Assembly: GCA_012845835.1 (NCBI GenBank)
Contig: JABAKD010000015.1
Coordinates: 6,142,778 to 6,206,777 of the forward strand
Direction of reading: 5' to 3'
Origin: Undaria pinnatifida
Taxonomy: Eukaryota > Sar > Phaeophyceae > Laminariales > Alariaceae
DNA length: 64,000 nucleotides
Both the position numbers and the translations under genes were made by a program. The notes beneath the pieces are model-generated. The model made no database searches. It saw only the letters and a program-made list of their open reading frames with translations, and was not told the origin of the DNA. Positions 43,288-55,397 of this stretch are shown one piece after another (the first letter of the stretch is position 1; each line of letters begins with the position of its first letter).

Positions 43288-43759
43288 TCAGGGTGCCTAG
43301 TGGGCCCTTCCTGCGGCTACATATATGCCGGGGATCAGTTTGGAGGGCTCAGGCCCGGGTGGGATCAAGTCTGGGTGCGATGAGGATGTCAAGTGCAAAT
43401 AGTGTGTGTGTGCGCGTCGTGTTGACCAATGAAATACCACTAGTTAATCAATGAAGGGGTTCTCGAACAAGTAGTAAGCTTTACTGTCCGGCAGTGTGTA
43501 CGGTGCACGTGTGTATGGTGTTTTGGCGTTTAATCTCTTATGACACAGGAAGGCCGGACTGTCACCAGCAGCGAAATTAAAGGCAGCCGCTCCCCCTACC
43601 ACTAATTATGTTGTGCTCTACATGCAAAGTGGAGAAATAACACCAGCGTCTGCTCCTGTTAGTAGATAGCGTTACGGTCTGTATGAAATGCCAGCACATG
43701 GGATTCGGGCCCACACGTCAGCTGTGAGTTTGAAAAACATGGTCGATTAGCGTCTGGTT

Positions 43760-44428
43760 TTGGAAATTGTGCGGTCGAATCGACTGGACCGTGACAGTCC
43801 ACACGGTCTACAAGGCTCGATCTTACGGTGGGCGACGGCGCAACCGCGTTTGTTGCTCATGGTCTGCATACGCTCAGCCCTAGCTAGCCACACCGTAGGG
43901 AAAGGCTGTTCAGCGGGTCTCAATTTGGACCCTGCCCTACAGCGCAGTGCGATACAATTTGCCTGGAGGATCAGTGTCGTGCGGATTTCAGTTTTTGACA
44001 ACGCTGCGGCGGGGTGCGCTGCGGCACATGGTTTTTCTTATACTCTTGCGGCACGTTGCTTCGCGGATCCCTCCTGTGAATCTGCACCGCACCGTAAGAA
44101 ATAACCACAATGTAAAAAAATATTGATAGCTCCCAACTTTGATCAAAGATGTCCGACGCAAAAAAAAATGATCACCACCACCGCGCTAAAGCAAACAACC
44201 GTAAATCATGCAAGAGCTTTCGTGCTCGACATGTCGTGTCAACGCCTGAGTACAGGAAACAAATATCTTGAGTGCTATCGAGCCTTGCATGGCGCACAGT
44301 TGCGTACCAAGTACCAGTGTGATTCCTGCACTTCCTGTGCCAACGCTAGCAAGCAGAAGCGCTGTTCAAGGTTTGGAGCACGAGCATGTGCAGCGCGTCT
44401 TTCTCGTGGTGTGCTAGACTTGCGCTAG
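43760..44428 (+). CDS. Two adjacent orphan ORFs, possibly one decayed gene
   Basis: Frames 43760-44104 (114 codons) and 44123-44428 (101 codons) follow each other on the same strand. The second has Cys pairs (QCDSCTSCANASKQKRCSRF). No motif recognised. Listed so that the block is not lost; it may be chance. Confidence 0.2.
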
Positions 44429-44499
44429 TAACTAGCAAACAAAATGGTTTGGAGCAGTTTGGATACCACACCTAAACCTTATACAACAGTACCGATACT

Positions 44500-45330
44500 A
44501 CTGTATAGGTGTATCTCGCCGAGTACTCGTGGTACTCGTGGCCAATGAGTACTCGCCAAGTCGGAACCAAAAATATCCGTGTGCTCGCGAATCTTTTGGG
44601 ATATTTAGTCCAGTACCCAGGTGCTCGTCTAAAAGCCGAGTATCCGGGTACCCGGGACCTTGTTCGGCCTTGTTTGGTCGATAATTTGCACCGGACAGAG
44701 GATTCGGTAACGCAACGGGTGCCACATATCGATCCGACGATTGTCGCAATGATTGTAATACTCCATAAACAGACTTTGAGGTGCAACCTACTTCGTTAAA
44801 TGTATGGGTGTTTAAGTGTTCAAGGCAGGCGGATCAGTCATGATACATAAAAATATGACACAGAGCGAACTGTTTGCGCGCCGGACGACACGCCGTGATT
44901 GGAGAATAAACGACGGGCATCTTGCGCATTGAAATTGTGAACGCAGCACTGCCCAGGGAGCTTGATTTACGGGGTGATGAGTCGCAACCCCGTGGGTTTC
45001 CAGTCTGCTTCACCGGGTGCTCTTGTAGTCACGAGTACCCGGGTCTGTACCGGCGAGTCCCCTGGTCTTTGACAACGGGGTTGCAAAATCGTCCGGCAGA
45101 GCGTTTGAAATGGGTTTCATAGATATTTAGTTGGGATGTACTGTCTGGGGAACGTGGTATTAAAGACGAAAAATTGTCATCCCAATGGTTTCCAGGGGCG
45201 CAACCGCGAGTCCCCGGGTACTCGATACAAGTGACTATGGGAATGCCCGGGGCCCCTAATACTCGGCGAGTAGTAAATGCAACTCGTACCCGTGACGAGC
45301 ATTCGCGAGACCGGTAGTACTCGCGTGTAC
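44500..45330. repeat. Region rich in dispersed GAGTAC / CCGGGTAC words
   Basis: Words such as GAGTACTCG, GTACTCGTGG, GAGTACCCGGGT and CCGGGTACTCG recur many times on both strands across 44510-44660, 44990-45070 and 45195-45330, separated by unrelated sequence. Looks like a degenerate satellite or recognition-site cluster. Confidence 0.6.
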
Positions 45331-45334
45331 CCTG

Positions 45335-46838
45335 GTAATTGGTAAAAGGGGCACACCTCCATCCGATATGCCTGAATGGAGATGCGCATTTAACTTGTTC
45401 AATCTGGCGGCAGCCCTATGGCAATTGTTTTTCTAGCATTTGTGGGTCATAAATAGTATAAAAAATAGAGTGTGAACCGATCTCGTGTTCGAGTTTTCTA
45501 CGCGCTCTAAGCGCCAAGCAATTGCAAACGACATATTCTACCGCATGTGCACCTGAATTTTTTTTTGGTACACTACTATATCACCGCTACTGCAGAAGCC
45601 GCAACATTTTATTCCCCTGCCGATGCACCGATAATGGTTGGTGTACATTCGTTTTGCCTCAGCATTGATGTTGCTTGTTACACGCGTCAACCACAGAAAT
45701 TGAGAAGAAAACCGGATCGAAAGTAGGATGTTTTGCTGGTATGAGGCCTTTCCCCTTGACCTGAGTACTGAACGATAAGAGGTACCTGGAACGTCATATC
45801 GCTATCGTAGGCGCCGGAGCAATTCGATGCTAACTCGAATTAACCTTTTTTTCCTTCAATAATCGCTATCTCCAAGCACTTTTCCCCCAAAGCGTAGGCA
45901 CAACTCTTCAAGGATTAAGCAACTAAGCAACGCTGGCACAAAACAATATATGGAGTCATCACGAAAGCTCACCGTCTTGAGAGGGCCTGCCGCTGTCGGT
46001 ATATGCGTAGATTTCAAACGTTTTAATCATTCCCTGTGCGGTAAGATTTCAAACAGCAGCGGGTGAGGGGGGGATAAGAACGTGTTTTAATGTTTTAGGC
46101 TTTACGAGGTGTTTTGCTATGATGTAGTGATAGCAACAACACAAAACACGAGGGTGCTCGGCGCACCCGAAGGGACACCGCACTCCGCGTCGGCTGCTAA
46201 TCGGTGCAAGTTGAACGTGATCGCTGACACACCTCCACGGTTTCCTTCGCACAAATGACGCCTGCCTACGACAGAGGTACGTAACAATAATGGTTCAGCC
46301 TTTCTTCTGGCTGACAGCGTTGAGGAACAGCCCAAAATCGTTGAGATATCAGTTGTGCTCTACAACATGTTGTTCGTTAATTACCTAGGTCATGGGATTT
46401 TTCATCGCGTTCCACTTTCAGTTCTCACAGTCAGTATGGGCTATTCGGGTATAGAGCTCATCAAGTTAGGAGCCTCAGAAAAAAATGGTCCTCTCCTTCC
46501 GCAGCATGTGTCAACGTTTGCCTCAAAACGCGTTCATTACCCTTATTTTTCCTCTACGTAACGGGACGAAATTTTAATACCAGTGCTTGACGGGCTTCGG
46601 GCCGTTCTCGTACTGGCGGTTCTGGCTATTGACAGCACTTCCGCGTGTTCAGCAACCGCATAACCACCGTTTTCCGTTAACCACTCCCGGCGTTATATCG
46701 AAGAGCACAAAGTACCCATTTACAGTATATTGAACCAATACTAAACTATTGAAGAAGAGGATTATTCGAGATCGGGAGCCGAATCAAGAACAATCCGTGG
46801 TTCGTTCGTCAGTGAGCATGATGCGTAGTATTCATGTT
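45335..46838. other. No supported gene; hairpin relic of R1
   Basis: Only short frames. At 46757-46800 the sequence GGATTATTCGAGATCGGGAG CCGAATCAAGAACAATCC is a degenerate version of the hairpin that opens repeat R1. Confidence 0.4.
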
Positions 46839-47006
46839 CTACTCTGTGTGTGAACGCCGTACGTTCTTGTCGCCCTCGCCGAATTCGTCAGTCGCGTCGT
46901 CGTATAGGGCAGTGTCCGCGATGACGGTCTTCTCAGGAGAAGCCTCGAGCTTTGTTGATACACCGGATACCGGAACGATCCTACCAATCGCGCTGTATGG
47001 TAGGAC
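46839..47006 (-). CDS. Last exon of an unrecognised minus-strand gene
   Basis: Acceptor GATCCGTGCAG opens 56 codons in phase 0 to a TAG. The peptide includes LPYSAIGRIVPVSGVSTKLE and DDATDEFGEGDKNVRRSHTE at its C terminus. Third-position G/C preference and acidic-hydrophilic composition suggest true coding. Upstream exons were not found. Confidence 0.5.
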   Translation of the reverse strand, partial: VLPYSAIGRIVPVSGVSTKLEASPEKTVIADTALYDDATDEFGEGDKNVRRSHTE

Positions 47007-47578
47007 CTGCACGGATCGCGGGCGCAAAGATCACATAACGTGGCTCCTTCAGCTACAAAAGTAGGTACTTGACGACTCAAACCACACGAAATATCTGCTA
47101 TATAAGCTGCTTTGTCAGAGACAGCCTCGTGCAAGCGGTATGTGCGGCACACGCGGTTTCGAGCAAAGTCGTCAAACAAATTACCCGTAGGACGCTAGTT
47201 CTGAACCGGCATAACCAGCTAGCTGTCGATAGCGCAGAGGTATACCTGGTACCTCTTCACACGAAAAAGCACCGGTACTTTTGCACTGGTATTTTGCACC
47301 CCACTCGGTGGCGACAATACGCAGCTCTACGGTACTACATGCCGGCACAATACCGTGTCTGACCTTCTTGTTCGACGTCTATGTTTTTCAAGTACTTGCG
47401 TCTACGCATGCGCGCATGCCGGCAGCAGAAAAACACAACCGGGTGTGTACTGTCAGTCAACGCTGCCTAGCGGCGCTTACACGCACCAGTACCCCTAGTA
47501 AATAGCACATAGAAACCCACAGAGAGTAGAAGCCCGGTAAGGGCGGCGAGCTTCGTTCGATTGTTGTTGCTTTTTCAC

Positions 47579-48036
47579 TCACGCTTTTCTCATCAATCCG
47601 GTTATATGCTCATCCGTTACTTTCGTTCCAACAGTCTGTGACGTTCCAGGTACATTACGTACAAGGTAGCAAACCTTGTCTTCGGGTGGTGTAGTATTCA
47701 CGCTCATCGTCAGTCTGGGCCCTCTGCCTGGGACCACGGATTTAAGAAACTGCGCTAGTCTACAATATGTCATAGACGATGTTATCGACGAAAACAGCCT
47801 GAATTCGCGGTAAGCTGGCCCCCACCTGACATGGGGCATGGCTGAATAACAACAGTTACTGACCTGTGCAGTCCGGAGACTCGACTGGCGGCTCTTCGGC
47901 GCGAAGGCGCTTCTGCGAGTCTTGTGCGGGGTCGGAGCCGGCAGAAAGAACGGCGCAGTAGACGAGAATGCAGCTTTCTGGGGGGCGGCGGTGGTAACGT
48001 CGGTATCCTCGCCGAGTCCTAGGGTCTCGACCTCGA
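47579..48036 (-). CDS. Two-exon 3' part of an unrecognised gene
   Basis: Exon 48036-47864: acceptor CGTGTTTTCGTAG, donor GCACAG|GTCAGT, 173 nt, phase 1 to 0, with EVETLGLGEDTDVTTAAPQK and a basic end. Exon 47749-47579: acceptor GACTAGCGCAG, 57 codons in phase 0 to a TGA, with VVPGRGPRLTMSVNTTPPED and a C terminus VTDEHITGLMRKA. Both splice phases agree. Without splicing, the frame is also open through 47579-48214, so retention of the intron is not excluded. No family recognised. Confidence 0.55.
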
Positions 48037-49280
48037 CTACGAAAACACGTTGGGCACGAGGGAAATGGGAGGCGAGGGGGGGAGGTTGGTAGACATGAGG
48101 CGATGGAGCCTGCTGGACTCCACAAAAGCCATGACTTGTATCGAGCGACCTCGTTTGTGAAATATAGGATAGCACAGTTGAAAAGAACGACCACTTTTGT
48201 AAAATGCAAAACAACTGAATTTATGGACTCCACTCATGGATGCCCATAAATTACACCCTGGGGCTGCTTTTAGCGGGGCGGGGGGGCGGGGGGCACTTCG
48301 CTTTCTTATCACAGCATTACTGTATATCCTAGCGCCGAGCATGGGCAGGCACGCCAAAAATCTAGACAACCACTTATCCCCACACACACAACAGACCCCA
48401 CCACCCCGAGAAAAGAAAAGACGCATGCAGTTACGCCGCGAGTGCATTACAAACCGGGGATGATGTGTAAAGGGGTATAACATAGGCTTTGTGACGTGTA
48501 GAATGGCGAAGAATGTGGCGCAGCAAAAAACGTGCCTTAGTTCTCGTAGCGACACAAGTATGAACGTTTGTAGCGACAGCAATATGAACGATTTCCATCC
48601 TGCCCCGGAATCAGGGATCAGACAAAAATAAATACAGAGCATACATCATACAGCGTACTCGTAAGATATCAGGTTCGGACTATATATGCAGCGGGGAACA
48701 CTCAGACAGGATAGCTGCAGGCAAATAACGGCGGGTGAATCGAGTACAACAATAATCAGCCTTGCCTTTCCCGCGTATCACGTGCGAAGTCTTCGAAACT
48801 CCGTGCAACTGCTGTAGTCTAGAGCTCTAGTCTACGTGCTGTAATCGCTGTAGTTGCGAGCTCAAGCGGTGCCGGTGGTACGTTTTCGCTGAGAACCTCA
48901 GAGTTCGGGAAAACGCACGAGTACACAGCGAGTACGACAAAAAACGCCCCCCGTACATGAACGTTCCTCGTGCACGAGTAATAACGCTAGACCAGCGTCG
49001 TAGACACGCAATCCTGACTTGGCCTACTGGCTGACAGGACATCTCTGCTGTTACCCTCAAGCAGACGGCCACGACAGACCGATGACGATCAAGGTCCACG
49101 GAGGCCATCACGTCGCCTCCAAGAAAGGACGTGCAGTTCCATCGCGCACCGCATCACATCGCCAGAATAACCCCACAAATTAAAAAACGAACGAAACTGC
49201 AACAGTATATCTCGTTCGTCACCTTGCTGCGGCCTAGGAAGGGACGGGAAATCCCTGACGTCGAACATGCCTTCCACTCG
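48037..49280 (-). other. Open frames without firm support
   Basis: Minus-strand frames of 201 codons (48037-48642), 94 codons (48827-49111) and 62 codons (49089-49277; contains DERDILLQFRSFFNLWGYSG) may include 5' exons of the neighbouring gene, but no consistent splice chain was found. Confidence 0.3.
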
Positions 49281-49555
49281 GTCAATCTGTCAAACGTTTA
49301 GTGCAAACGACGAGCGAGCGTAGTTTGTTCAGTTGTTTGCCCCAGTTGTCCCATTGCTGCATCTTACTGGCAATGCTGGGTGTACGATGCAGTCGAAAGA
49401 TGAAATGGTTGCTGTACGGGTTGAGACGGGGAATCACGACTATGTATGGTAAAAGAGCGTACAAGTATAATGCGCCTTTTTTCGAACCTATTCGGTGAGG
49501 CGGAATGAGAACCGACAGTTGGGCGATTCTTACATGAGCGATCGACTCGTACTGG

Positions 49556-49997
49556 CTAGTGTCGGTGGCCGAGGTCGTTAAGGAATTCCGAAGTGTACCA
49601 CCCGTTGCTATGCTGATACCAGGTGCCACTGTTCGACGACGCTATTTAGTATCAGGCACACCGGTATGCTCGTTTTGCTACGTAAATCGTTCCTGCCACA
49701 ACTGCAGAAATATCGCAACAACAGCAACGACTTTTAGGAATAGGCTACCAACAAGTGGTTTGGCACTCACCGACCACTGCACAGCAACGAGACCGTCGTG
49801 TATCACCACCATGAACCCCAACGCAACCATGTCGTGGCCAAAGTGCTCGCCGGCCTGGAGCAACAACGAGCAGGTTGCCGTGAAAAACGCAAAGGCGAAC
49901 TGCGTAATTGAAGTAACGCCCGAATTGGGCGGCATGAAAATACCCGACATCGGACTTCCGTCGTATTCCGCTGTGTAGCGAATTCGAACGCCGGCGC
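49556..49997 (-). CDS. Two-helix membrane protein, last two exons
   Basis: Exon 49997-49771: acceptor GGTCCGCCCTTTAG, donor CAGTGGTCG|GTGAGTG, 227 nt, phase 1 to 0. It has a short polar start (RYTAEYDGSPMSG), then hydrophobic helices ITQFAFAFFTATCSLLLQA and DMVALGFMVVIHDGLVAVQ. Exon 49612-49556: acceptor CACCTGGTATCAG, phase 0, HSNGWYTSEFLNDLGHRH then stop. Frame and phases agree. It looks like an integral membrane protein; family unknown. The plus-strand frame 49559-49978 is its shadow. Confidence 0.65.
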
Positions 49998-50429
49998 CTA
50001 AAGGGCGGACCAAGCCGTGCAAAGGTTGGCCCGCGAAGCAAGGGCAGCTCCGTTGAGTTGCTCCTCCTCTCGCGTGCCACTCTAATACACAAGCAAGCCT
50101 TCCCCCTTCGTGTGCCGCTCTAATGAGCAGCTCCCGATATCTTGTGCGTTGCCCGCAGATGCCCGTTCAAAAAAATAAAAAATAAAAACTCTTCGTCGGT
50201 TTCGTATTCCCGGGGCTACAACTGGATAACGCCATACTTTGGCGTGCAAACCCCCCTTGTTCGAAACTCGAAACCTTGCAACCTTGCTCGAAACAGGAGA
50301 TCATGTGTCGTATGCTGGGTGTGGGTGGTACGAAATAACGAAGGAAAGAGGGGGTGTGAGGCATGCATCCATGATGCAGCTCACCTTCCTCCTTGGTGCT
50401 GGGAAAGGCGCTGCTTGCTCGGTTTGCAT

Positions 50430-50830
50430 GCCATGTAGTCGGCGCGCCTGCTGTTGGTTACAGCGCTAGCCTCAGCGTCTATCATGCTGGGCCATGATGA
50501 CCAGCAAAAGCTCTACTTACTGCAGACAGCAGCCGGGTCTTGCTCAAGAGGAAAGAGCGCAGCAAGGCACTGGGCGGCCTTGACTGGAGGCAATGCTCCC
50601 GGCAGTTCGGGCATGATGACGGCATTCCAAGGAAGGCACGCGTCGAAAGGTAAGGTGCAGACATTAGTTGTTGGTTGTGCTTGTGACTTGTGTGTTGTAG
50701 GGTCCCTTTGAAGTTTGACTTTCGGGGTTGCTGGTTGCTGGCGAAGATCTACGAACGCACTCGTATGTACGTAGATCTTTGCTGTGCTTTCATCAGATTT
50801 CATCCTGACTCCCTTGCACATACCGGTACA
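50430..50830. other. Candidate exon on either strand; repeated near 61340
   Basis: Plus strand: acceptor TCTACTTACTGCAG, then a frame starting TAAGSCSRGKSAARHWAAL, donor TCGAAAG|GTAAGG (about 50527-50649). Minus strand: ATG near 50797 with MKSDESTAKIYVHTSAFVDL and a donor TGCA|GTAAGT. Both look plausible and cannot both be coding here. The block from about 50430 is similar to 61340-61550 (CATGTAGTCGG, CTTGGCGGCCTTGA, GGC(A/G)ATGCTCC), which suggests a repeat rather than a unique gene. Confidence 0.35.
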
Positions 50831-51451
50831 TAACCGCGTTGCAGGCTAGTTACAGGTTATAGGGTTGCACACCGGTCCCAGTCACATTCACATCGCATGT
50901 TAGACTGCTTGTACAGCGGTGCAGCTAGTGAATAATATGAAAACAAATAGCAGTAGGAGCAGTATGAGCATACCTGATGGGTCGTAGTAATGTGGATGAT
51001 GAGAAGTCGACCGATCCTTCAAGAAGTGCAATTAATAGCATCCCGAACAGGTGCGAAATCATCCCGTTAATACTGTACCAGGTACTTAATACAGCAGCAG
51101 TGATGTGTTCCTGTCGTCGAGCGCAGGTATTGAGTCGTCGAGAGTGACATAAAGTCGTCCCTGCCGTGTGTATTACAGTGTATGCCAACGACCCTGGATG
51201 TTGTACATCACACCCCTGGAGTATACCATCCGGGTTCTGACACGTTTTGAATCCCAAAACAACCACCGGATGTAATGGTCCGAGTACGTTGTATACCACA
51301 CGCCCTGCGATGTCACGCCTAGTAATCGGTATGATACCCCCAAGTTATCTGCTCCCACGAAATACAGGACGGGCAAGGCAACAACCATCCTATCGGTCGT
51401 TTATGGTCAGTTTTAATCTTGCACGCCGGCCAAGACCAACACGACCCTACA

Positions 51452-51477
51452 CCTAACCCTAACCCTAGCCCAAACCC
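51452..51477 (+). repeat. Interstitial telomere-type tract
   Basis: ACCTAACCCTAACCCTAGCC followed by CAAACCC: two good CCCTAA units and degenerate flanks. It is short, so a chromosome end is not implied. The same tract is present in the second copy at 62496-62521. Confidence 0.8.
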
Positions 51478-51579
51478 TTTGGGGGGCTCGAGGTCGGCAG
51501 CGGCAGTCGCGCGACTCTGCAGCGAGATTGTAGTGTGGCAGTCATGTGTGAGACTCCGTTTATCGCACCCCCCTAGAGT

Positions 51580-51990
51580 ATGTTATCTCTCTCGGTAGTG
51601 CCTTTTATCGAATTCAAAACGATCACCCAAATATCACCGGGGGACGCGGTATACAACACCCTGGAGTATACCATGAACCAGGTGACAAGTTTTTGCATGT
51701 TTTCACGGGGTGTGTGGAGTATATCTTCATAGGCGCTATTTTATTTGTCTCAGCAAGTCATTTGTCCCTGACACACTTGATCAACAGGCTCTGCCGCATT
51801 CTAAGAGCTCCCATCTGGAACACGCCTGCCTAGCTCCTCTTCTCGGAGAGCCTTTCCGGCTTTCTTCGCGTCACGTTTGATCGGTTCTTCGTTCTTTTCG
51901 ATTTTCTCGCTCATTTTCGACTGTTTTTCAATTCTGAGTCGAGTGTCGATAAAATCGTTATTTGTTTCTTTCCGATATATATATTAATGA
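51580..51990. repeat. Direct repeat flanking the foldback element, left copy
   Basis: Shares with 53100-53535 the blocks TTGTCCCTGACACACTTGAT, AACGCCTGCCTA(G/A)CTCCTC, TTCTCGGAGA and a downstream TCGAGTGTCGA. Same orientation. The copies differ by many substitutions. Confidence 0.85.
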
Positions 51991-53095
51991 CCAGTGGCCA
52001 AAACCGGGCATACTCGATGCCTTTGTTGCCTAAATCGGGTACCGTTCTCGTTCAGTGACCGCAACGACCCCAGGAGGCCATCTGAGTGACCAACGCCGTC
52101 CACCACTCCACGATGGCCACATCTTCGCCGGGTAGACCCGATTTTGTGTACTCAACCCCCAAAGATACCCGATTATTACACCCCACTACCCCAAAATGGC
52201 CGGGTTGCTCGGCCAAAACGGCCCGACGGCCCACCACGCGAGTACGCTCCATCCGGTTTCATATATGTCCCTTGTTACAGACGGAGACGGGCGAGAACCA
52301 TCTGCTGGATGTCCATGCGGTATTATTTTCGCCCCATGTGACTGGTGAAGAATACTCCTAATCCTTCATCTGCTTGCTACGCGTATGGTAGAGAGCATGT
52401 ACGCACATTCATCAGTTTGTTTGTTGCTGTGGTTGAGGGTGGACAGCAGCTACTACATCAGCAGCCATGGATACGTACATGCCAGGTATGTGCAACGAGC
52501 CGACGCGCGTACCTTCGTACCTTGCTGGTGCGCTCGGGCTGGGGGCTAGGGTTGGGTGCATTCTTGGTGGACAGGTGGCCAAAGAAAGCCCCCAACCTCA
52601 GCGCACCAGAATGGCACGCGCGTCGGCTCGTTGCACCTGGCATGTTGTTGTCATTGTTGATGTTCTCACATTGACTCGCATACCGGTAACCAAAAGACCA
52701 CGGACTCCAGTCACTATGGACTGGAAGAATATCCTAGGAAAAAAGAATGCCACATGGAACAAGAATAGTGCATGGACATTAAACAGATGGATATTGCCCT
52801 TCTTCGTCGGTGACAAGATACATGGAGTCGGAAGGTGCGTGCTCGCGTGGTGGGCCATTGTGGTCGAGAAGCCCGACCTTTTTCGGGTAGTACGGTATAA
52901 TAGTCGTGTACCTTTTGGGGGTTAAGTGGCCAAATTTATTTTACCCGTAGGAAATATGGCCATCGTCGGGTGGTGGCTGGCGTTGGCTAATCAGCTGGCG
53001 TCCTGGGGTCGTTACGGTCACTGTAATGGAAAGGTACCCGATTTCAGCCACGAAAGCACCGGGTATACTGTACCCGATTTTGGTTCATCATACCC
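51990..53095. mobile_element. Foldback/MITE-like element with terminal inverted repeats over 200 bp
   Basis: The left arm (51990-52220) is the diverged reverse complement of the right arm (52853-53095): for example AGTGACCGCAACGACCCCAG (left) against the complement of CTGGGGTCGTTACGGTCACT (right), and the ACCCCCAAA block near 52160 against TTTTGGGGGT near 52915. Inside lies a second hairpin: CATGCCAGGTATGTGCAACG (52485) against CGTTGCACCTGGCATG (52645), both next to AGCCGACGCGCG. No transposase frame is present, so it would be non-autonomous. A second copy begins at 63035. Confidence 0.85.
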
Positions 53096-53099
53096 ATAG

Positions 53100-53535
53100 A
53101 GTATATCATCTCGCGTTTTATCAATTTCAAAACGACTACCCAAATATCCCTGGGTGACGCTGTTTACAGCACCCCTGGGGTATACCATACCAGGTGATAA
53201 GGTTTTGGAGCCCTACATGTTCACCACCGGGGGGGCGGTATACACCGTCATGGACTTGATTATATTTGTCTCGGGAAGTAATTTGTCCCTGACACACTTG
53301 ATTAACAGGCCCTGCTGCGCTCTCAGAGCTCCCACCTGGAATACGCCTGCCTAACTCCTCTTCTCGGAGAACCTTCTAGGATTTCTTGGCGTTCTTTGGT
53401 TTCTTCGAGGTACTTTTCATCGTTTTTTTCGTGTTGTTCGATTATCTGGCTCGGTTTCGACTGTATATCGATTATGGTTCGAGTGTCGACAAACTGTTTT
53501 TTGTTTTTTTCCCCCGACGTATGTTAATCTTTGTT
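53100..53535. repeat. Direct repeat flanking the foldback element, right copy
   Basis: See left copy 51580-51990. The pair encloses the foldback element exactly, so the three form a composite of about 1.95 kb. Confidence 0.85.
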
Positions 53536-54117
53536 TTTTTTTATGGGATAGTTAGCAACAGCATATAGCCCGGCACTTTTTTTTTCTGCATCACTACAGC
53601 ATCACTACGAAAATACTATCACAGCACATCCACACGCCATACATGTACGTTCAAATTGATGACGCTTTTTTAATTATGTGCTTGCAGCAGTATGATACTA
53701 GTATCGTATTTTTCTTGAGAGGTCGTCAGCGACAAACAGCACAGAGGACGAGTGGACACTCCAGTTGCGAACCCCTCCAAAGGTTTCTTTTTTAACTTTC
53801 AGCCCTCGATAGGCCTTCCTCTTGAAGACACAAGCACACCGCGGCCGACCAAGGCTTATCCGGACAAGGCCACATGAATTTACATGACGCCGTCGAAGGT
53901 TTTGTGTTGATCCAAGCCCTAATCTGCGAGAAAATGTCCGCGTTGTCATGGGGTCTCTCCTCGAGAAGATGATCGTGATTGGCTTGTCGATACGAAACAC
54001 ACGTGCTGACAGGTGGCCGAGGCGATTTGATTAGTGATTGTTTCGGCATTTCCGTCATTGCTAAGCTGAGAGTATTTGATTAAAACCAAGTAGCTGCTGA
54101 TTATTCACGAATTTTGG

Positions 54118-54593
54118 CGAATTGCTTCAGTCAAGTAGCCATGCCTCGGTGATTAGCGTATGGGTACAAACAACCGCGTGGTTTGATCAGTTCATACGTT
54201 GATTATGTGTTTGAATTGCCATATCTAGTATCATGTATATCGACAATTTTCCACTTGAAAATAGATATTTGGTTGAGCGGCCAGTGTACTGGCTTGATAA
54301 GTAATATTTGGCGCTAGATTAGTCAACAGCCGCCAGTATATGCTGGACTACATCAGGGCACTAAGCGCGAATTCGCGTAATCAAGCAACCATGCCTCGGT
54401 GATGAGAGTATAAGTACCAACAATCGCATAATTTAATCAACCTGTGCATTGACTATGTGTTTTGATTGCCATCGCTTGTAGCGTCGTCTATGTTGATTAT
54501 TTCCGACTTTGAAATAGAGACTTGGTCAAGCGGTCAGTGTACTGGTTTGATCAGCATACCCTTGACTTGAGATTAGTCAGCAGCCACCAGCAG
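54118..54593. repeat. Tandem duplication, about 255 bp x 2
   Basis: Both units contain CCATGCCTCGGTGAT, GATTATGTGTTT / GACTATGTGTTT, CAGTGTACTGG and GATTAGTCA(A/G)CAGCC(G/A)CCAG in order, starting near 54118 and 54373. Confidence 0.88.
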
Positions 54594-54747
54594 GACCGCG
54601 AGACTTCCCAGATGGCGGCGCGTGACATGTGTGGAAGCGAGCGCGTGGCCGTTGGGGTCCTGAGGCGGAAGTTATCGGCTGCGGTGAAACAAAATGCGGT
54701 CAATCCACTGGGGACAAGAAAATATAGCAGCCTGAGCAACAGCCGAA

Positions 54748-54800
54748 ACAGAACCTAAGCCCTAAAGGGGTTAACAGAACCTAAACCCTAAAGGGGTTTT
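54748..54800. repeat. 26-bp tandem duplication with CCCTAAA core
   Basis: ACAGAACCTAA(G/A)CCCTAAAGGGGTT occurs twice. CCCTAAAGGGG is close to a palindrome. Confidence 0.9.
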
Positions 54801-55133
54801 AGAATACGATTTCGAACGATACACCGAACTTTTCATACGTCGGACAGATCGTTAGATCCCCTTTGATGATCTAAATATTTGAGGGAGATCTGTATGGCCT
54901 AGCTCATGTTGATAGGTGGGAGCCGTGCGATCTGCATGATCTAGCACATGCTTCCGGGGTTGGGTCTATACTCCACATAACAGATCCTACACATCATATT
55001 ATAGCGGTTGCTATAGGATCTACTGAAGAAGAGTTAGATCGTGATCTTTCCGAGGTGTGCAACGTTTTGACAACCTGATCAAGCGCTGTTTGTCTTATCT
55101 AGTTTCGGTTTTGGTTCACGTTTTGGGGTCATT

Positions 55134-55217
55134 ATGTTCTCGGTTCGTGGTTTGGCGTGGCGTGGCTTGTCGGGCCGTGTCGTTCCGTGGAAAACCGCTT
55201 TGAGAAGCTTGTGCCCG
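55134..55217 (+). CDS. Possible first exon with mitochondrial-type presequence
   Basis: ATG at 55134 gives MFSVRGLAWRGLSGRVVPW and then KTALRSLCP, rich in Arg and without acidic residues, as in a mitochondrial targeting peptide. A donor TGCCCG|GTGAAA ends it in phase 0. The only following exon in phase 0 is at 56157; the exon at 55398 does not fit. The link is therefore unproven. Confidence 0.35.
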
Positions 55218-55397
55218 GTGAAAAATATCCCATCAGATAGGCATACTCACACAACGAATGGAATTGTAAAGCTCAAATGGGATTGCCGTATACAGGGAAT
55301 TTTCTGGGTTGTGGAGCCTCGCCAGTCCAAAATATTGGGCCCACAAGTACCCCCTCTACCGAGGCATAACTTTTCCCTAACACCTTTTTTTTCACAG

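Noticed and set aside
51452-51477. CCCTAA tract as a chromosome end
   Set aside because: Only two clean units, with unique sequence on both sides; an interstitial tract is the simpler reading.
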